Source of the DNA: Yarrowia lipolytica
Lineage: Eukaryota; Ascomycota; Dipodascomycetes; Dipodascales
Assembly: GCF_001761485.1 (NCBI RefSeq)
Contig: NC_090775.1
Coordinates: forward strand, 3,851,001-3,915,000
Reading direction: 5' to 3'
Length of the DNA: 64,000 bases
The notes below the pieces were generated by a model, which saw only the letters and a program-made list of their open reading frames with translations, had not been told where the DNA came from and ran no database searches. The translations under genes and the position numbers were made by a program. Below, in pieces: positions 9,568 through 19,058 of this stretch. Positions within the stretch are counted from its first letter, which is position 1. Each line of letters starts with the position of its first letter.

Positions 9568-10431
9568 TTAGTACTCTAGCTGTGGCTCTCTGGTGCGTCT
9601 GCAATACAAGACGAAGGGCTCTTCTTCAAGTGCCCTTAGTCTAATATTGGCAGCGTTCATATCTTCTCTGTGTTTTCTCAAAGCGTCTTCCAATGCAGCT
9701 AATCGGTTGGTTTGCTGGGTTTCGTCATGATTCTTTGGCACACCAGACTTGTCCATCTTCTGAAGAGGAGCATAACTATCCATGATGATACGGCCCATCT
9801 GAGCCTTGAGTTCTTTGATGTTTACTTGTTGTCGGTTTGGTGGAGGATGTCGATGAGGTGCGTCGACTGGTGCATGAACCTCATTTGAAAGATCGGGAAC
9901 TCGAAATTCCGCCTGCTTCCAAGCTCTCTCGCGTCTCTTGGCGTCGTCGTCCTTGAAGTCGACGTACACATCCTGAGACCATCCTTGTCGGTGCGGGGAA
10001 CGACTCATGCGATCGGCAATGTTGACTGAAAACAAGTCTTCGTAATGGCATCTCGCAGTCTTGGGTTCTGCGTTTGATTTCTGACCAGAAACGGTTGAGG
10101 TGAAGGAGTGTGCTGTAGCGTCAGCTCTTGGAGAAGTCTTCCTTCTGCCTCGTAGCAATCTTTCATTCTCCCTCTCCAGGTCAGCAATGTCGCCCTCTAG
10201 GTCCTTCTGTTGTTTGATAATGTCTTTGATCTGCTGCTCAAGTCTGGCTGCCTCAGTGTTCGACGCCTCTAGTTTACTTTGTGCAGCTTCAATGCTGGAG
10301 AAGATCTCCTGGTCAACCTCATCCGTGTTGATACCGATGATATGGGTCTTTCGCTTGGGCTTGATACGTTTTCGATAACTGAAAGAGGTGGTGTCTTGTT
10401 GGGTGTATTTTGTGTCCTCCGTATATTCCAT
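9568..10431 (-). CDS. Unrecognised coiled-coil protein
   Basis: 287 residues from the ATG at 10431. The N-terminus has a basic patch (YRKRIKPKRKTHI, about 19-31), then a strong heptad-like stretch from about 40 to 95 (EVDQEIFSSIEAAQSKLEA through DLERENERLLRGRRK). A polar middle region follows with several aromatic and charged residues (YVDFKDDDAKRRERAWKQAEF), and a second short coiled coil lies near 245-275. No catalytic motif, signal peptide or membrane segment is visible. The plan of basic head, parallel coiled coil and short C-terminal coil recalls spindle-pole-body scaffold proteins such as Spc42, but I cannot show homology. Codon use is normal for the neighbourhood, so I take it as a real gene. 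Confidence 0.7.
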   Translation of the reverse strand: MEYTEDTKYTQQDTTSFSYRKRIKPKRKTHIIGINTDEVDQEIFSSIEAAQSKLEASNTEAARLEQQIKDIIKQQKDLEGDIADLERENERLLRGRRKTSPRADATAHSFTSTVSGQKSNAEPKTARCHYEDLFSVNIADRMSRSPHRQGWSQDVYVDFKDDDAKRRERAWKQAEFRVPDLSNEVHAPVDAPHRHPPPNRQQVNIKELKAQMGRIIMDSYAPLQKMDKSGVPKNHDETQQTNRLAALEDALRKHREDMNAANIRLRALEEEPFVLYCRRTREPQLEY

Positions 10432-10964
10432 CTGTGCTTTGACAAGCTACAATATACCTGGGCCTCCTCCTTAAAATATGGTGTTCTTGGACAGCCATGA
10501 CACAGTGAACTAATCAGTCTTGGGCATAGTGACGAAACACCAAGGGTATTATTGATAAGTATCATGTGAACTCACTATGATGCAATGATAAGACACATGT
10601 TGTGTTCGACTGGTACCAAAACGCACTCAAGCAATCCTCTAATATCTCAGATAATACTTCTGACCTGATTGAGTTCAATTCCCTGCACCAAGGGTCCTAA
10701 GCGAGCCAATAACTCTATCTTGGACCAACTCCTTGTTCGAGGAAGATCTATGTACGAGTACTTGGTACAGTTTGTGCTCGTACCGTATGTACAGTATGTA
10801 CGATACATACGTACACAAAGTGCAAACCCATGTCACTCAAGCTACTTGTACTATGAAATTGTACAAATACTGCCAAAAAATATATACAAGGCAAGTTTTA
10901 TTGTCCATAAGTTATAATTTCATTCAACTACAACGCTAACACACTAAAGCTTTGCTTCAACCGT
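10432..10964. other. Intergenic region with palindrome cluster
   Basis: The 533 bases lie between the 5' end of the coiled-coil gene and the 3' end of the catalase gene, both on the minus strand. It should hold the promoter of the former (10432 to about 10700) and the catalase terminator. The right half contains the TAC/GTA palindrome cluster listed separately. No gene seen. Confidence 0.6.
10748..10870. repeat. Cluster of TACTTG / GTACAGTATGTAC palindromic motifs
   Basis: The stretch contains repeated short self-complementary words: TACGAGTACTTGGTAC, GTATGTACAGTATGTAC, CGATACATACGTAC and CTTGTAC. The same words recur in other intergenic parts of the window and never inside coding sequence that I noticed. 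They lie just past the 3' end of the catalase gene. Confidence 0.6.
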
Positions 10965-12669
10965 TTAAAGCTTGGATCGAGGAGATCGCTGAAGAGTAGC
11001 GTCTCGGACGAGCTTACCGAAGTGAGCATCGACCTTGTCGAACATGCCAAAGGTCTTGTCCTGGACCTCGGGTCGAGCACCGGACAGAGAGACAGCGATG
11101 TTGTAAACAAGGTGTTCCTGCTGGTCTGGGGTCTTTCCAAGAACCTTCCAGAGCTCAGCGGGCTGCTGGAAGTCAACACCGTCGGTGCCGACAACCCACT
11201 GGTAGGCGACGGCCTCACCAACCCACTTCTCGTGCTTCTCATGCAGGTTGATGTCCTGTCGGTACTGCAGGGGCTCGAAAGAAGAGGGGTAGTTGGGCAG
11301 AGAGCCGGAGTTGCCGTTAACAGCCATCTGACCATCTCGGTGGTAAGGAGTATGGGCATGGTAGGGACAGTTGACGGGGATCTGGGCGAAGTTGGTACCG
11401 AGTCGGTGTCGCTGAGTATCGGGATAAGAGAAGAGTCGAGACTGCAGGACGGGATCGGCCGAGGTCTCCCAGCCGGGGACGGTGTTGGAGGGAGAGAAGG
11501 CAGCCTGCTCGGTCTCAGCGAAGTAGTTCTGGACGTTCTTGTTAAGAGTGAGCTTACCGAATCGTCTGAGAGGGAACTGGTCGTGAGGCCAGACCTTGGT
11601 GAGGTCAAAGACGGACCACTTGAGCTTCTCAGCCTGCTCGGGGGTGCAGACCTGGACGTAACAAGTCCAAGAGGGGAAAGAGCCACTCTTGATGGAGTTG
11701 AAGAGGTCTTCCTGGGCGTGGTCGGGGTTGGTTCCGGAGAGAGCGACAGCCTCGTCATTGGTGAGGTTCTTGATGCCCTGGTCGGTCTTCATGTGGATCT
11801 GGACGTAGTTGAAAGAGCCATCCTTCTTGATCCACTTGTAGGTGTGGCCGGAGTAACCGTTCATCTGTCGGTAGTTAGCGGGAGTACCTCGGTCGGAGAA
11901 GAGGACCATGATCTGGTGGCAACACTCCTGGTTGTTGGCAATGTAGTCCCACATCATAGTGGCGTCCTTGAGGTTGGTCTCGGGGTTTCGCTTCTGAGTG
12001 TGGATGAAAACGGGGAACTTGGAGGGGTCTCTGATGAAAAAGACGGGGGTGTTGTTGTAGACCCAGTCAATGTTTCCCTCGTCGGTGTAGAACTTGGTGG
12101 CGAAACCTCGGGGGTCTCGAGCAGCATCGGCGGATCCCTTCTCTCCTCCAACGGTGGAGAATCGAGTGAAGGTCTTGGTCTTCTTACCGATCTTGGACAA
12201 GAAATCGGCGCAGTTGAGGTCGGTGATATCGTCAGTGACCTCGAACTCTCCGTAAGCACCGGATCCCTTAGCGTGGACAACTCGCTCGGGGATTCGCTCT
12301 CGGTCGAAGTGGGCGAGCAGGTCGATCAGGGCAAAGTCCTGGAGCAGGAGAGGTCCGTGCTTGCCGATTCGCTGGGAGGCGAGGGGGTCCTTGACGGGGT
12401 TACCGTTAGTGGTGGTGTAAGTGGGGACTCGTTTTCCAGACACTGAGTTAGTATGCTATTGGTGTTGTTGTTGTTGGCTTTAGGCGAGTTGTCTATCACC
12501 ACTGTCGTATTATGTTGCGGTGTTCGGACTTGAGCGTCTTCCCCTCATTGATGGGGCAATATCTATAGCCCGTGAAACCACCAGATCATCCGAATCAACC
12601 CGCTGCGTCCATGGGGCTGCTTTCCCGGTATCGAATTGCCCGTCCAAACAGTCCTCCTGGGTACTCACT
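10965..12669 (-). CDS. CTA1: Peroxisomal catalase, start codon split by an intron
   Basis: A 492-residue haem catalase that breaks down hydrogen peroxide from beta-oxidation and other peroxisomal oxidases. Motifs: the distal-side signature RERIPERVVHAKGSGAYGEF near residue 53-72 with the catalytic His, NTPVFFIRDPSKFP, and the haem-ligand signature RLFSYPDTQRHRLG with the proximal Tyr. The protein ends PRSKL, a peroxisomal PTS1 signal. The body exon (10965-12442) opens with TGTCTGG directly after TACTAACTCAG and has no ATG of its own. The only matching 5' site is GTGAGT at 12668, preceded by ...TTGAAAA. Joining them gives AAA-ATG-TCT-GGA, so the A of ATG is base 12669 and TG is 12442-12441, with a 226-base intron between. 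Exon 1 is otherwise untranslated leader. The gene name is by analogy with yeast peroxisomal catalase. Confidence 0.93.
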
Positions 12670-12720
12670 TTTCAATAAGGCCTTAGTTTCGTCTTGACTC
12701 GGCGTTTCGCTACCCCCACC

Positions 12721-12767
12721 TATATATATATAATCACACGCACATGGTTTGTGGGAGCTTAAAGGGG
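12721..12767 (-). promoter_or_regulatory. TATA element and stress-type element of the catalase gene
   Basis: A run of TATATATATATAA at 12721-12733 lies about 50 bases upstream of the first catalase exon junction, the right place for a TATA box given the very short leader. AGGGG at 12763-12767 reads as CCCCT on the gene strand, the core of the yeast stress-response element bound by Msn2/Msn4-type factors; further AGGGG copies occur upstream. Function is inferred. Confidence 0.45.
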
Positions 12768-15481
12768 CGTGTGAAAGTCGCAAACAAAGAGAATTACCGA
12801 AGCCACCGCATAATATAGAGTTATCGTGGGGAAATGTGTGGACTAGATTTGGGTTAAGGGCGAGATGGCGGTGTGGAGTTGAGAAATGGTTATGGCTGTT
12901 TTGGGGCTCTAACGAGCTCAAAACTAGCTGGATTTTTCGATCGAGCACTTTTCCCCATTCAATTCTTTGATTTCCACGTAGCTACTCTCTCGGACTCGCC
13001 ACTCGGTGCTTCTTTCGGCACCTACCATGCCCTCTTCATTATCACCTTAACTAAGTTCTTGTTGGGAGGGGAAAACCCGGGGTCACAGCCAATAGCCTTG
13101 CAGCGTTTGTCATGATCGACTATATCTACAGCCTGAGACAGACAGAACTACCCACGACAACCTGTTACAGCTGCAAATAAGATAATCCAGCGGTGGAGAA
13201 AGGGTCCGCGAACTCACTCGTGTCTTGTTGAAGCTGGTTTCCCCCCAATCGTTACTTCCTACAGATTCTTTGTGCCGAATGCATGAGACAGCAAGCATGT
13301 CAATGTAGACTAAGAAAAAAGCGTTTCAACGTGTTAGAGCGAGGACGGACGTCCCTTTTCTCGTCTTTGAGCCGCGGTCCAAACGTCAAAAGCCCAGAAA
13401 ACAGAAAACAGCCTGAACCTTCCCCACGCGCAATAAAGTACAAGTAGGGTGAGAGAAGGAAAGGGTAGAAATAGGTTTTCTTCTGTTTCCAGAGCCTGTA
13501 GAAGGTCTGCTGTTTGTGCCATTCCAACGCTGTGTTTTACACGCTTTGTTTCAGTGAACTTCTCCGCGGCCTTGTCTTATCTGTCTGCCAGTCGTTGAGG
13601 GCCATATCGGACATTTCCAACCGCCAAAACACACGCATATTGCCACTACTGGAAGCCCCAGCCGTGTTCTTGTGCTTGAACTCTATTACGTTCCACACTC
13701 ATTTGAGATTTGTCATGGACCGTTGGTCTAGACTTGGCCATGCAGAGTTTGATCACGGGATTTTCACGGAGGTGGATTTTTGGTAAACAGAGCGAATTAC
13801 CGGGGTGTCTACACAGTCACGTGATATTTCACTCAAAGGCTACGGCGAGTATGTGGTCGCCTTTTGGGGCCTTGGCTTGGTTTGGGAATCCGACGATCCC
13901 TATAGATCTCAGTCGACCGTCCTTCCTTGGTATTACAGCAGGTATACATGTATATACATGATTACTGAGCTGCCTAAGTGCACCAGCCTTGAAGACATGC
14001 ATACAGGCCACATGACTAGACACATGGAAAATACCTTTGGGATGTGTTTTACTGCCCTCAAATTCGCCTAACCCCAAAACAGTTCGTTTGTTTTATCGCG
14101 CTCATGATGCGTAAAAAAGGTGTCTTGGGGCCATCCCCCAACAAAATCTAGAAGTCTGGCTGTCCTCAAATTGGAAGCATATTGAGTGCAGTATCAGCAA
14201 GTAGACTTCGGAGTGTAAGTACCGGTACGCGTACAGTAGAAACGGTTGTGGGGGTAACGAACAGTATTGGTTATTCGTGTCGTATATACCGAAGACTCTT
14301 ATCCCCCAACATACATATATAATCGCATCAACTCTCTCTGCTTGTTATGGTAGTACTTGCACAAAGGTCGGACCCTGCATTACAGTTCACACAATGGCCA
14401 TGATACACATTGAGCCCTCGTATATGACCCCCACATGCCTACAGTCTGTAAACTCTTCTTCAGAGGTGATTGAGGTGTATATTAGCTATGGCTCGGGCTC
14501 ATCATCATTCTCTGTCATTATACCCCTCGACTCTGGCTATAAAATCGCCTTTCGCTCTTCTCTCCTGGTGCTAGAACGAGGAAAAGTGTTGGCCATAATA
14601 ACGACATTAGTAACAGGAAAACAGTCATGTCATGGCATATCTCATGAGCCGAACAGGTGAAGACAATGTGGTTAAAAGACGAAGTATATAGGTGTCTAGC
14701 GTATATAATGGCTGCAAATACTGTAGTAGATGCAAACTGCGTCCTTACTGCTGCAGTAGCTATTGGAAATCTCTCATCGACCCCTGATGTCACCCCATTG
14801 TGTGCATAAGCGGATGCAAGGTGGGGAGACCATATTTTATAGGTGCAAGAGCGATGTCTGAATCGTTGTTGAGTCAATTGGTGTTTTTTGGATATGCTAT
14901 TCTTGTCAAATAGACACATACTACAATTTCAAATGCGTACAAGGCTTTCAAGACTCCTAAAATTCTCGTTTTACTATCAGATCAGCCACAATATTCATCA
15001 GCCTCTAATTTCCCCCAGAGGATAAGCTCTCAGCGTCTTGAATGTCTTAACTCGGATATGTCTGTATTCAACGGTTTAACAACTGCATATGGTGGGATCA
15101 CACGTCCATCCAGTGGCCGGTATTTGAGTGAGTATATGTGACAGGGAACGGGTTACGTTATAAGCTCCTTTATCGAGTTCCAGCAGTACTCGTTAGACAC
15201 ATGTTGTGTATAAGTCAGCATGGCTCTCTCTGATCTGATCCTGAATAAACTGATCACCGCACAATACAAACCACACCCATACAAGGTAGTCTCTCATTAC
15301 AAAACATTGGGCCCTCGTGCCTCTCACTACTGTAGCTACCAGTGAACAAACTCTCTGGGTTCCCACAGTCCCACGCCCTACGTGTATATGTAAACATTCA
15401 TATTGTCGTTAACTACACAGTCTAGTAAGGACCTGAAATGACTTATGACACGCCGCGCGTTCGCATTTGATAGTCGTCCTT
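12768..15481. other. Long gene-free region upstream of catalase
   Basis: About 2.7 kb between the catalase promoter and the end of ARL1. Open frames here are short (mostly under 100 codons, at most 133), overlap each other on opposite strands and show no codon bias or recognisable sequence. One frame at 13298-13110 on the minus strand begins with ATG and meets a GTGAGT, but no partner 3' splice site was found. I see no RNA gene. The size suggests an extended regulatory region or decayed sequence. Confidence 0.55.
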
Positions 15482-16161
15482 TTACAATACCTCCTCCTTA
15501 ATAACACCAGTGAGCCAGTCCAGACCCTCACTAAGACCCTCTCCCTTCAGAGCACTGCAGGGCATGATGCTCCAGCTTCGATCCTTGAGCGAAACGAGAT
15601 CGAGAGCAGTGGATACCTCCGCCGCGGTCATGGCTCCCTCCTGATCCTGCTTGTTGGCGAAAACGAGCAGCACTGCGTTTTGTAACTCGTCCTCCTCCAG
15701 CATGGAATGCAGCTCCTCCTTGCACATGTCGATTCGCTGCTTGTCGGTGGAATCGACCACAAAAATGATAGCAGCTGTGTTGGCGTAGTAGCATCGCCAG
15801 TATGGTCGGATACTGGTCTGTCCTCCGAGATCCCACACGTTGAGTTTGAGGTTTTTGTAAGTCAGGGTTTCCACGTTGAAACCAATGGTGGGGACTGTGT
15901 CCACAACTTCACCAAGCTGTAGCCGGTACAGAATGGTGGTCTTGCCGGCACCGTCCAATCCAATAATCAGGATTCGAATCTCCTTGTTGCCTCCCCACAC
16001 ACGGCTGAACATGCTTCCTAGAACGTTTCCTGGGTTAGTAGAGGGTCAGATGGTCGTGTCAGTCCTGTTTCGTCCCAGCTGTCATTGTTCACGAGGCTTG
16101 GCTTCATAGAAGTCGCCAGCAGTAACTCCATCCCCACCCCTTCTCACTCTTACTCACCCAT
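15482..16161 (-). CDS. ARL1: Arf-like GTPase Arl1, one intron after the fourth base
   Basis: Small GTPase of the trans-Golgi that recruits GRIP-domain golgins such as Imh1. Exon 1 is just ATGG (16161-16158). The intron of 128 bases (16157-16030) runs GTGAGT to TACTAACCCAG, and exon 2 is 16029-15482. The product is 183 residues, the same as yeast Arl1. It begins [15 protein letters not shown] with Gly2 available for myristoylation, then the P-loop GLDGAGKTT, the switch I region [11 protein letters not shown], the switch II motif [13 protein letters not shown], and the base-recognition motif NKQD. Leaving out the first exon would remove the myristoylation site, which is why I favour the spliced start. 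The match to yeast Arl1 is strong throughout. Confidence 0.95.
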
Positions 16162-16731
16162 CCTGTATGCTGTGTCTTGTTCTTTGCGCCGAGGAAGGTT
16201 AGTGTCATTGTGATGATGTAGCACTTACTATATCACATCACGTGGCAACTTTATGTTCTTTGCAACTAGACACACTACGGCAGGGATACGAATCGTCTAC
16301 AACGGTTGATGGTGAACCGGGCCGTTCGGATGACTCGTATGTTTCCTTCAATACAGAATCAGCCTTCTTTTTCCCCACTTTTGACCTGTATAATCACCTC
16401 AGAACAGTAAATCGCTGCTTAACTTTCGTGAGAGATCCAACAAAGGGATTGTATAGCGTCTTGGCTAATATTGTATATAGGAGTGTTCGATCTATAAATT
16501 GGGTCAAATTCGTGTCCAGATACACGTAGCTATGCTGCAACAATACTTGTAGTTTGGTGTTTTTCTACCCATCGTACCCTACACAGATACTATAATACGC
16601 AAGCGCGTCCATAGCCATGACCTCTCTCCAGCAGTAGCTACTCGAACTATTTTGGATAACCACTTTTTTCCCATTCGTCTCATGAAGATGCAAATAAATA
16701 TTACGTAAAAATACAAATAGACTGAGCCAAT
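16162..16731. other. Intergenic region upstream of ARL1
   Basis: The 570 bases between CWF18 and ARL1, both on the minus strand, should contain the ARL1 promoter and the CWF18 terminator. A 95-codon open frame on the plus strand (16242-16529) starts with GTG rather than ATG and has no recognisable product. Nothing else seen. Confidence 0.55.
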
Positions 16732-17261
16732 TCACCCCTCAGTCTCCTCCCCAGTAGCCTTTCGAATTCGCTCCCGAACCAGCACATCAATAGCTTGATC
16801 AGTCTCTCTGTCAAGCTGATCCAGATCCTCCTGGAGGTCTCGCTTCAGATCCCAGTTGGCTCGTTTCGGCTGCAACTTTAGATAGTCCACTGCAGATTGG
16901 TTCTTCTCCATCAGCTCCTGGATCGTCCTTGCCTCTTCCTCAGCTCCTAGCAGCTCAACAGTCTCCTGTCCTTCTGTCGGGTTGGCATCGTATCCCAGTT
17001 TGGTCGACTCCGTCTCCAGATCGAAGTTTCGTTCCTTGAATCTATGTTAGCGAATGCTCGATGTTGTTCTCTTTCTTCATCCAAGACCATTCCCCGTGTC
17101 ACCTCAAGTCGTATCGCATCTCCCCATCCCCATACTCACGTTGGCTTTTCCTCCCGTGTAGCAACCTCGGCCTCCACGGGATCGACCTTCTTGCCCTCCC
17201 GGAGAGCCCGCATACGCGCGAGCTTCTCTTTTCGGCTTTCCGCTTGTGCGCTGAGAGACAT
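16732..17261 (-). CDS. CWF18: Spliceosome-associated protein Cwf18 / CCDC12, one intron
   Basis: 143 residues from two exons: 17261-17140 and 17041-16732, separated by a 98-base intron (17139-17042) from GTGAGT to CGCTAACATAG. The join gives ...KPTFKERNFDLE in frame. The defining block is LKLQPKRANWDLKRDLQEDL (about residues 91-110), matching the LAPRKPDWDLKRDV block of human CCDC12 and fission-yeast Cwf18, followed by RETDQAIDVLVRERIRK. The N-terminus SRKEKLARMRALREGK is also typical. The protein is a small helical part of the NineTeen-related (Cdc5/Prp19) spliceosome. Saccharomyces cerevisiae has no clear counterpart, in keeping with the greater intron use of this yeast. Confidence 0.85.
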
Positions 17262-17442
17262 GTCGTTGAAGGTGATATCGATTCGGTCTCAGTATCAATG
17301 GTTCACACACTGAAACTTTATGCAAACTTCTGCGGGCTGACTAATCTTACTACTTCACGAACTGTATGATATATTCGGCATGCATGAAACTAACTTGACC
17401 CAAAAAAAAGACCTGACACTCTGACAAACACCACTAATAACT

Positions 17443-18795
17443 ATGTCGCTACCTGGCCTCAACTTCTCAACAACTGAGACAAACACTACAGAATCCACTC
17501 ATACCATCGACCTCAAACCAGAGACGGAATGGAGATACGAAGTGGCCATCGGGGGAACCTTACATGTCACGCTGAAATCTGGAACCGCTGAAATCTTCGG
17601 TACAGAGCTGCCACCTAACAAGGAGCTCAGTATCCAAGGAAAAGGAAGCATTTACACATGGCAGGGCTGCCAGTTCGTATACACGGCAATTGCAGGACCC
17701 AAGGGATTGATGTCTGATTACACAACCGAAGACACTCCCCACATGACCATGGCTATCAACCTGCACTTTGCTCTGGAGAAGATGCGGAATGAGGCTGAAC
17801 AGAAGCCCAAGGACGTTGCTGGACCTAGAGTTCTCATTGCTGGACCCCCCAACTCGGGCAAAACCTCCCTGGCTAAGATTTTGTTAGCCTATGCTACAAA
17901 ATGTGATCGAAAGCCCATATATATTTCTTTGGATCCTACTTCGGTGAACCTGGGACCTCCTGGAGGAGTGCATGCTGTCCAAATTACAGATCTGCTAGAT
18001 GTGGAAACATATGGAGGATTCGGATCATCGGAAATTTCAGGCCCTCAGAAACTACAGCCTCTTATTTTGCTCTCCAAGTACTTTGGACTTGAGAAGACTA
18101 CGGATAACTTCAAGCTCTTCAAGCGGTCTGTGGCTCAGCTAGCAGTTCCCGTCCTGTCCAAACTTGCACACGACGTTGAGGCGCAAAAGTCTGGTCTCAT
18201 CATCGACACTCCTCGAGTACCCGGCAACCAAAACAAAACAATCGAAGTTAACCTGCTAACGGACGTGGTGAGCGACTTTGGAGTCAACGTCATTGTCGTT
18301 ATTGGCAACGATCGACTTTATGCAGACCTCATGAAGAAATACCCAGTGGGAGCCTCCGGTCCCACAGTAGTTAAGGTACCAGCATTTGCTTGCATGGATG
18401 ACGATGAGAGCTACAACCGAGATGCCCAGCAACAGGAAATTCAGCAGTATTTTTATGGAGATGCTAAAGATATGAAACTTGGTCCACGAATCGTCACTGT
18501 CGATTTCTCTACTCTCCACGTTTACAAGATCAAGCCTTCCACACAGTTTGACGATGACAAGGCGGATATGCTGGAGAGGGTCGCAGAGGCCAACATTCTA
18601 CCAAACACAGTACTGACGGTCATGCACGCTGTTCCTGGCTCGTCCGAAAAAGAGATTCTCGACTCAGAGGTCCAAGGTTACCTTCACGTGACGGAGGTGG
18701 ACGAGGAGAAGAACAAGGTGAAGATTCTGACTCCTGTTCCTGGACGACTACCCTCCCAGGTCATGCTTCTTGGTGATACACGATACCATGAGTAA
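17443..18795 (+). CDS. CLP1: mRNA cleavage and polyadenylation factor Clp1
   Basis: 450 residues; yeast Clp1 has 445. Clp1 bridges cleavage factor IA and the polyadenylation machinery in the nucleus. The N-terminal beta domain (1-105, with LKPETEWRYEVAI) is followed by a P-loop ATPase domain with GPPNSGKTS near residue 134-142, YISLDPTSVNLGPPGG, and IIDTPRV in the Walker B position. A C-terminal beta domain ends VPGRLPSQVMLLGDTRYHE, very close to the family's ending. In fungi Clp1 binds ATP but does not appear to act as an RNA kinase, unlike human CLP1. No intron. It converges on MOT1 with 263 bases between stops. Confidence 0.95.
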   Translation: MSLPGLNFSTTETNTTESTHTIDLKPETEWRYEVAIGGTLHVTLKSGTAEIFGTELPPNKELSIQGKGSIYTWQGCQFVYTAIAGPKGLMSDYTTEDTPHMTMAINLHFALEKMRNEAEQKPKDVAGPRVLIAGPPNSGKTSLAKILLAYATKCDRKPIYISLDPTSVNLGPPGGVHAVQITDLLDVETYGGFGSSEISGPQKLQPLILLSKYFGLEKTTDNFKLFKRSVAQLAVPVLSKLAHDVEAQKSGLIIDTPRVPGNQNKTIEVNLLTDVVSDFGVNVIVVIGNDRLYADLMKKYPVGASGPTVVKVPAFACMDDDESYNRDAQQQEIQQYFYGDAKDMKLGPRIVTVDFSTLHVYKIKPSTQFDDDKADMLERVAEANILPNTVLTVMHAVPGSSEKEILDSEVQGYLHVTEVDEEKNKVKILTPVPGRLPSQVMLLGDTRYHE

Positions 18796-19058
18796 TACGA
18801 TAGATATATAATGTAGATAATGTATTTGTATATATGGGCCCATCGGTGCTGTAGATATAGACTCTTTTGTGTTAACTGTAGAATGATCTCACTCATTCAA
18901 CACATTACTCGTACAGTATAGGCAAAAAGAGGCTACTTGTAGTGTCACAGTGGGCTTCTGTAATGTAAAGGCATTCTCCTACTGTCACGACACGTAAAAT
19001 CATTAAATAATCATTAATAGTACATATATAGCTAATATACATCTCCTTACAATGCCCT

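Noticed and set aside
11022-12446. A 474-codon open frame on the plus strand opposite catalase
   Set aside because: The minus strand encodes a full catalase with all motifs. Strong C-ending codon bias removes stops from the opposite strand, and the antisense product is a Val/Gly/Leu/Asp-biased shadow with no recognisable domain.
13110-13298. Minus-strand frame starting MLAVSCIRHKES with an internal GTGAGT
   Set aside because: No CTAAC-AG acceptor downstream within a plausible distance and no homology.
16242-16529. A 95-codon plus-strand frame between ARL1 and CWF18
   Set aside because: Begins with GTG, has poor codon use, and lies in the ARL1 promoter.
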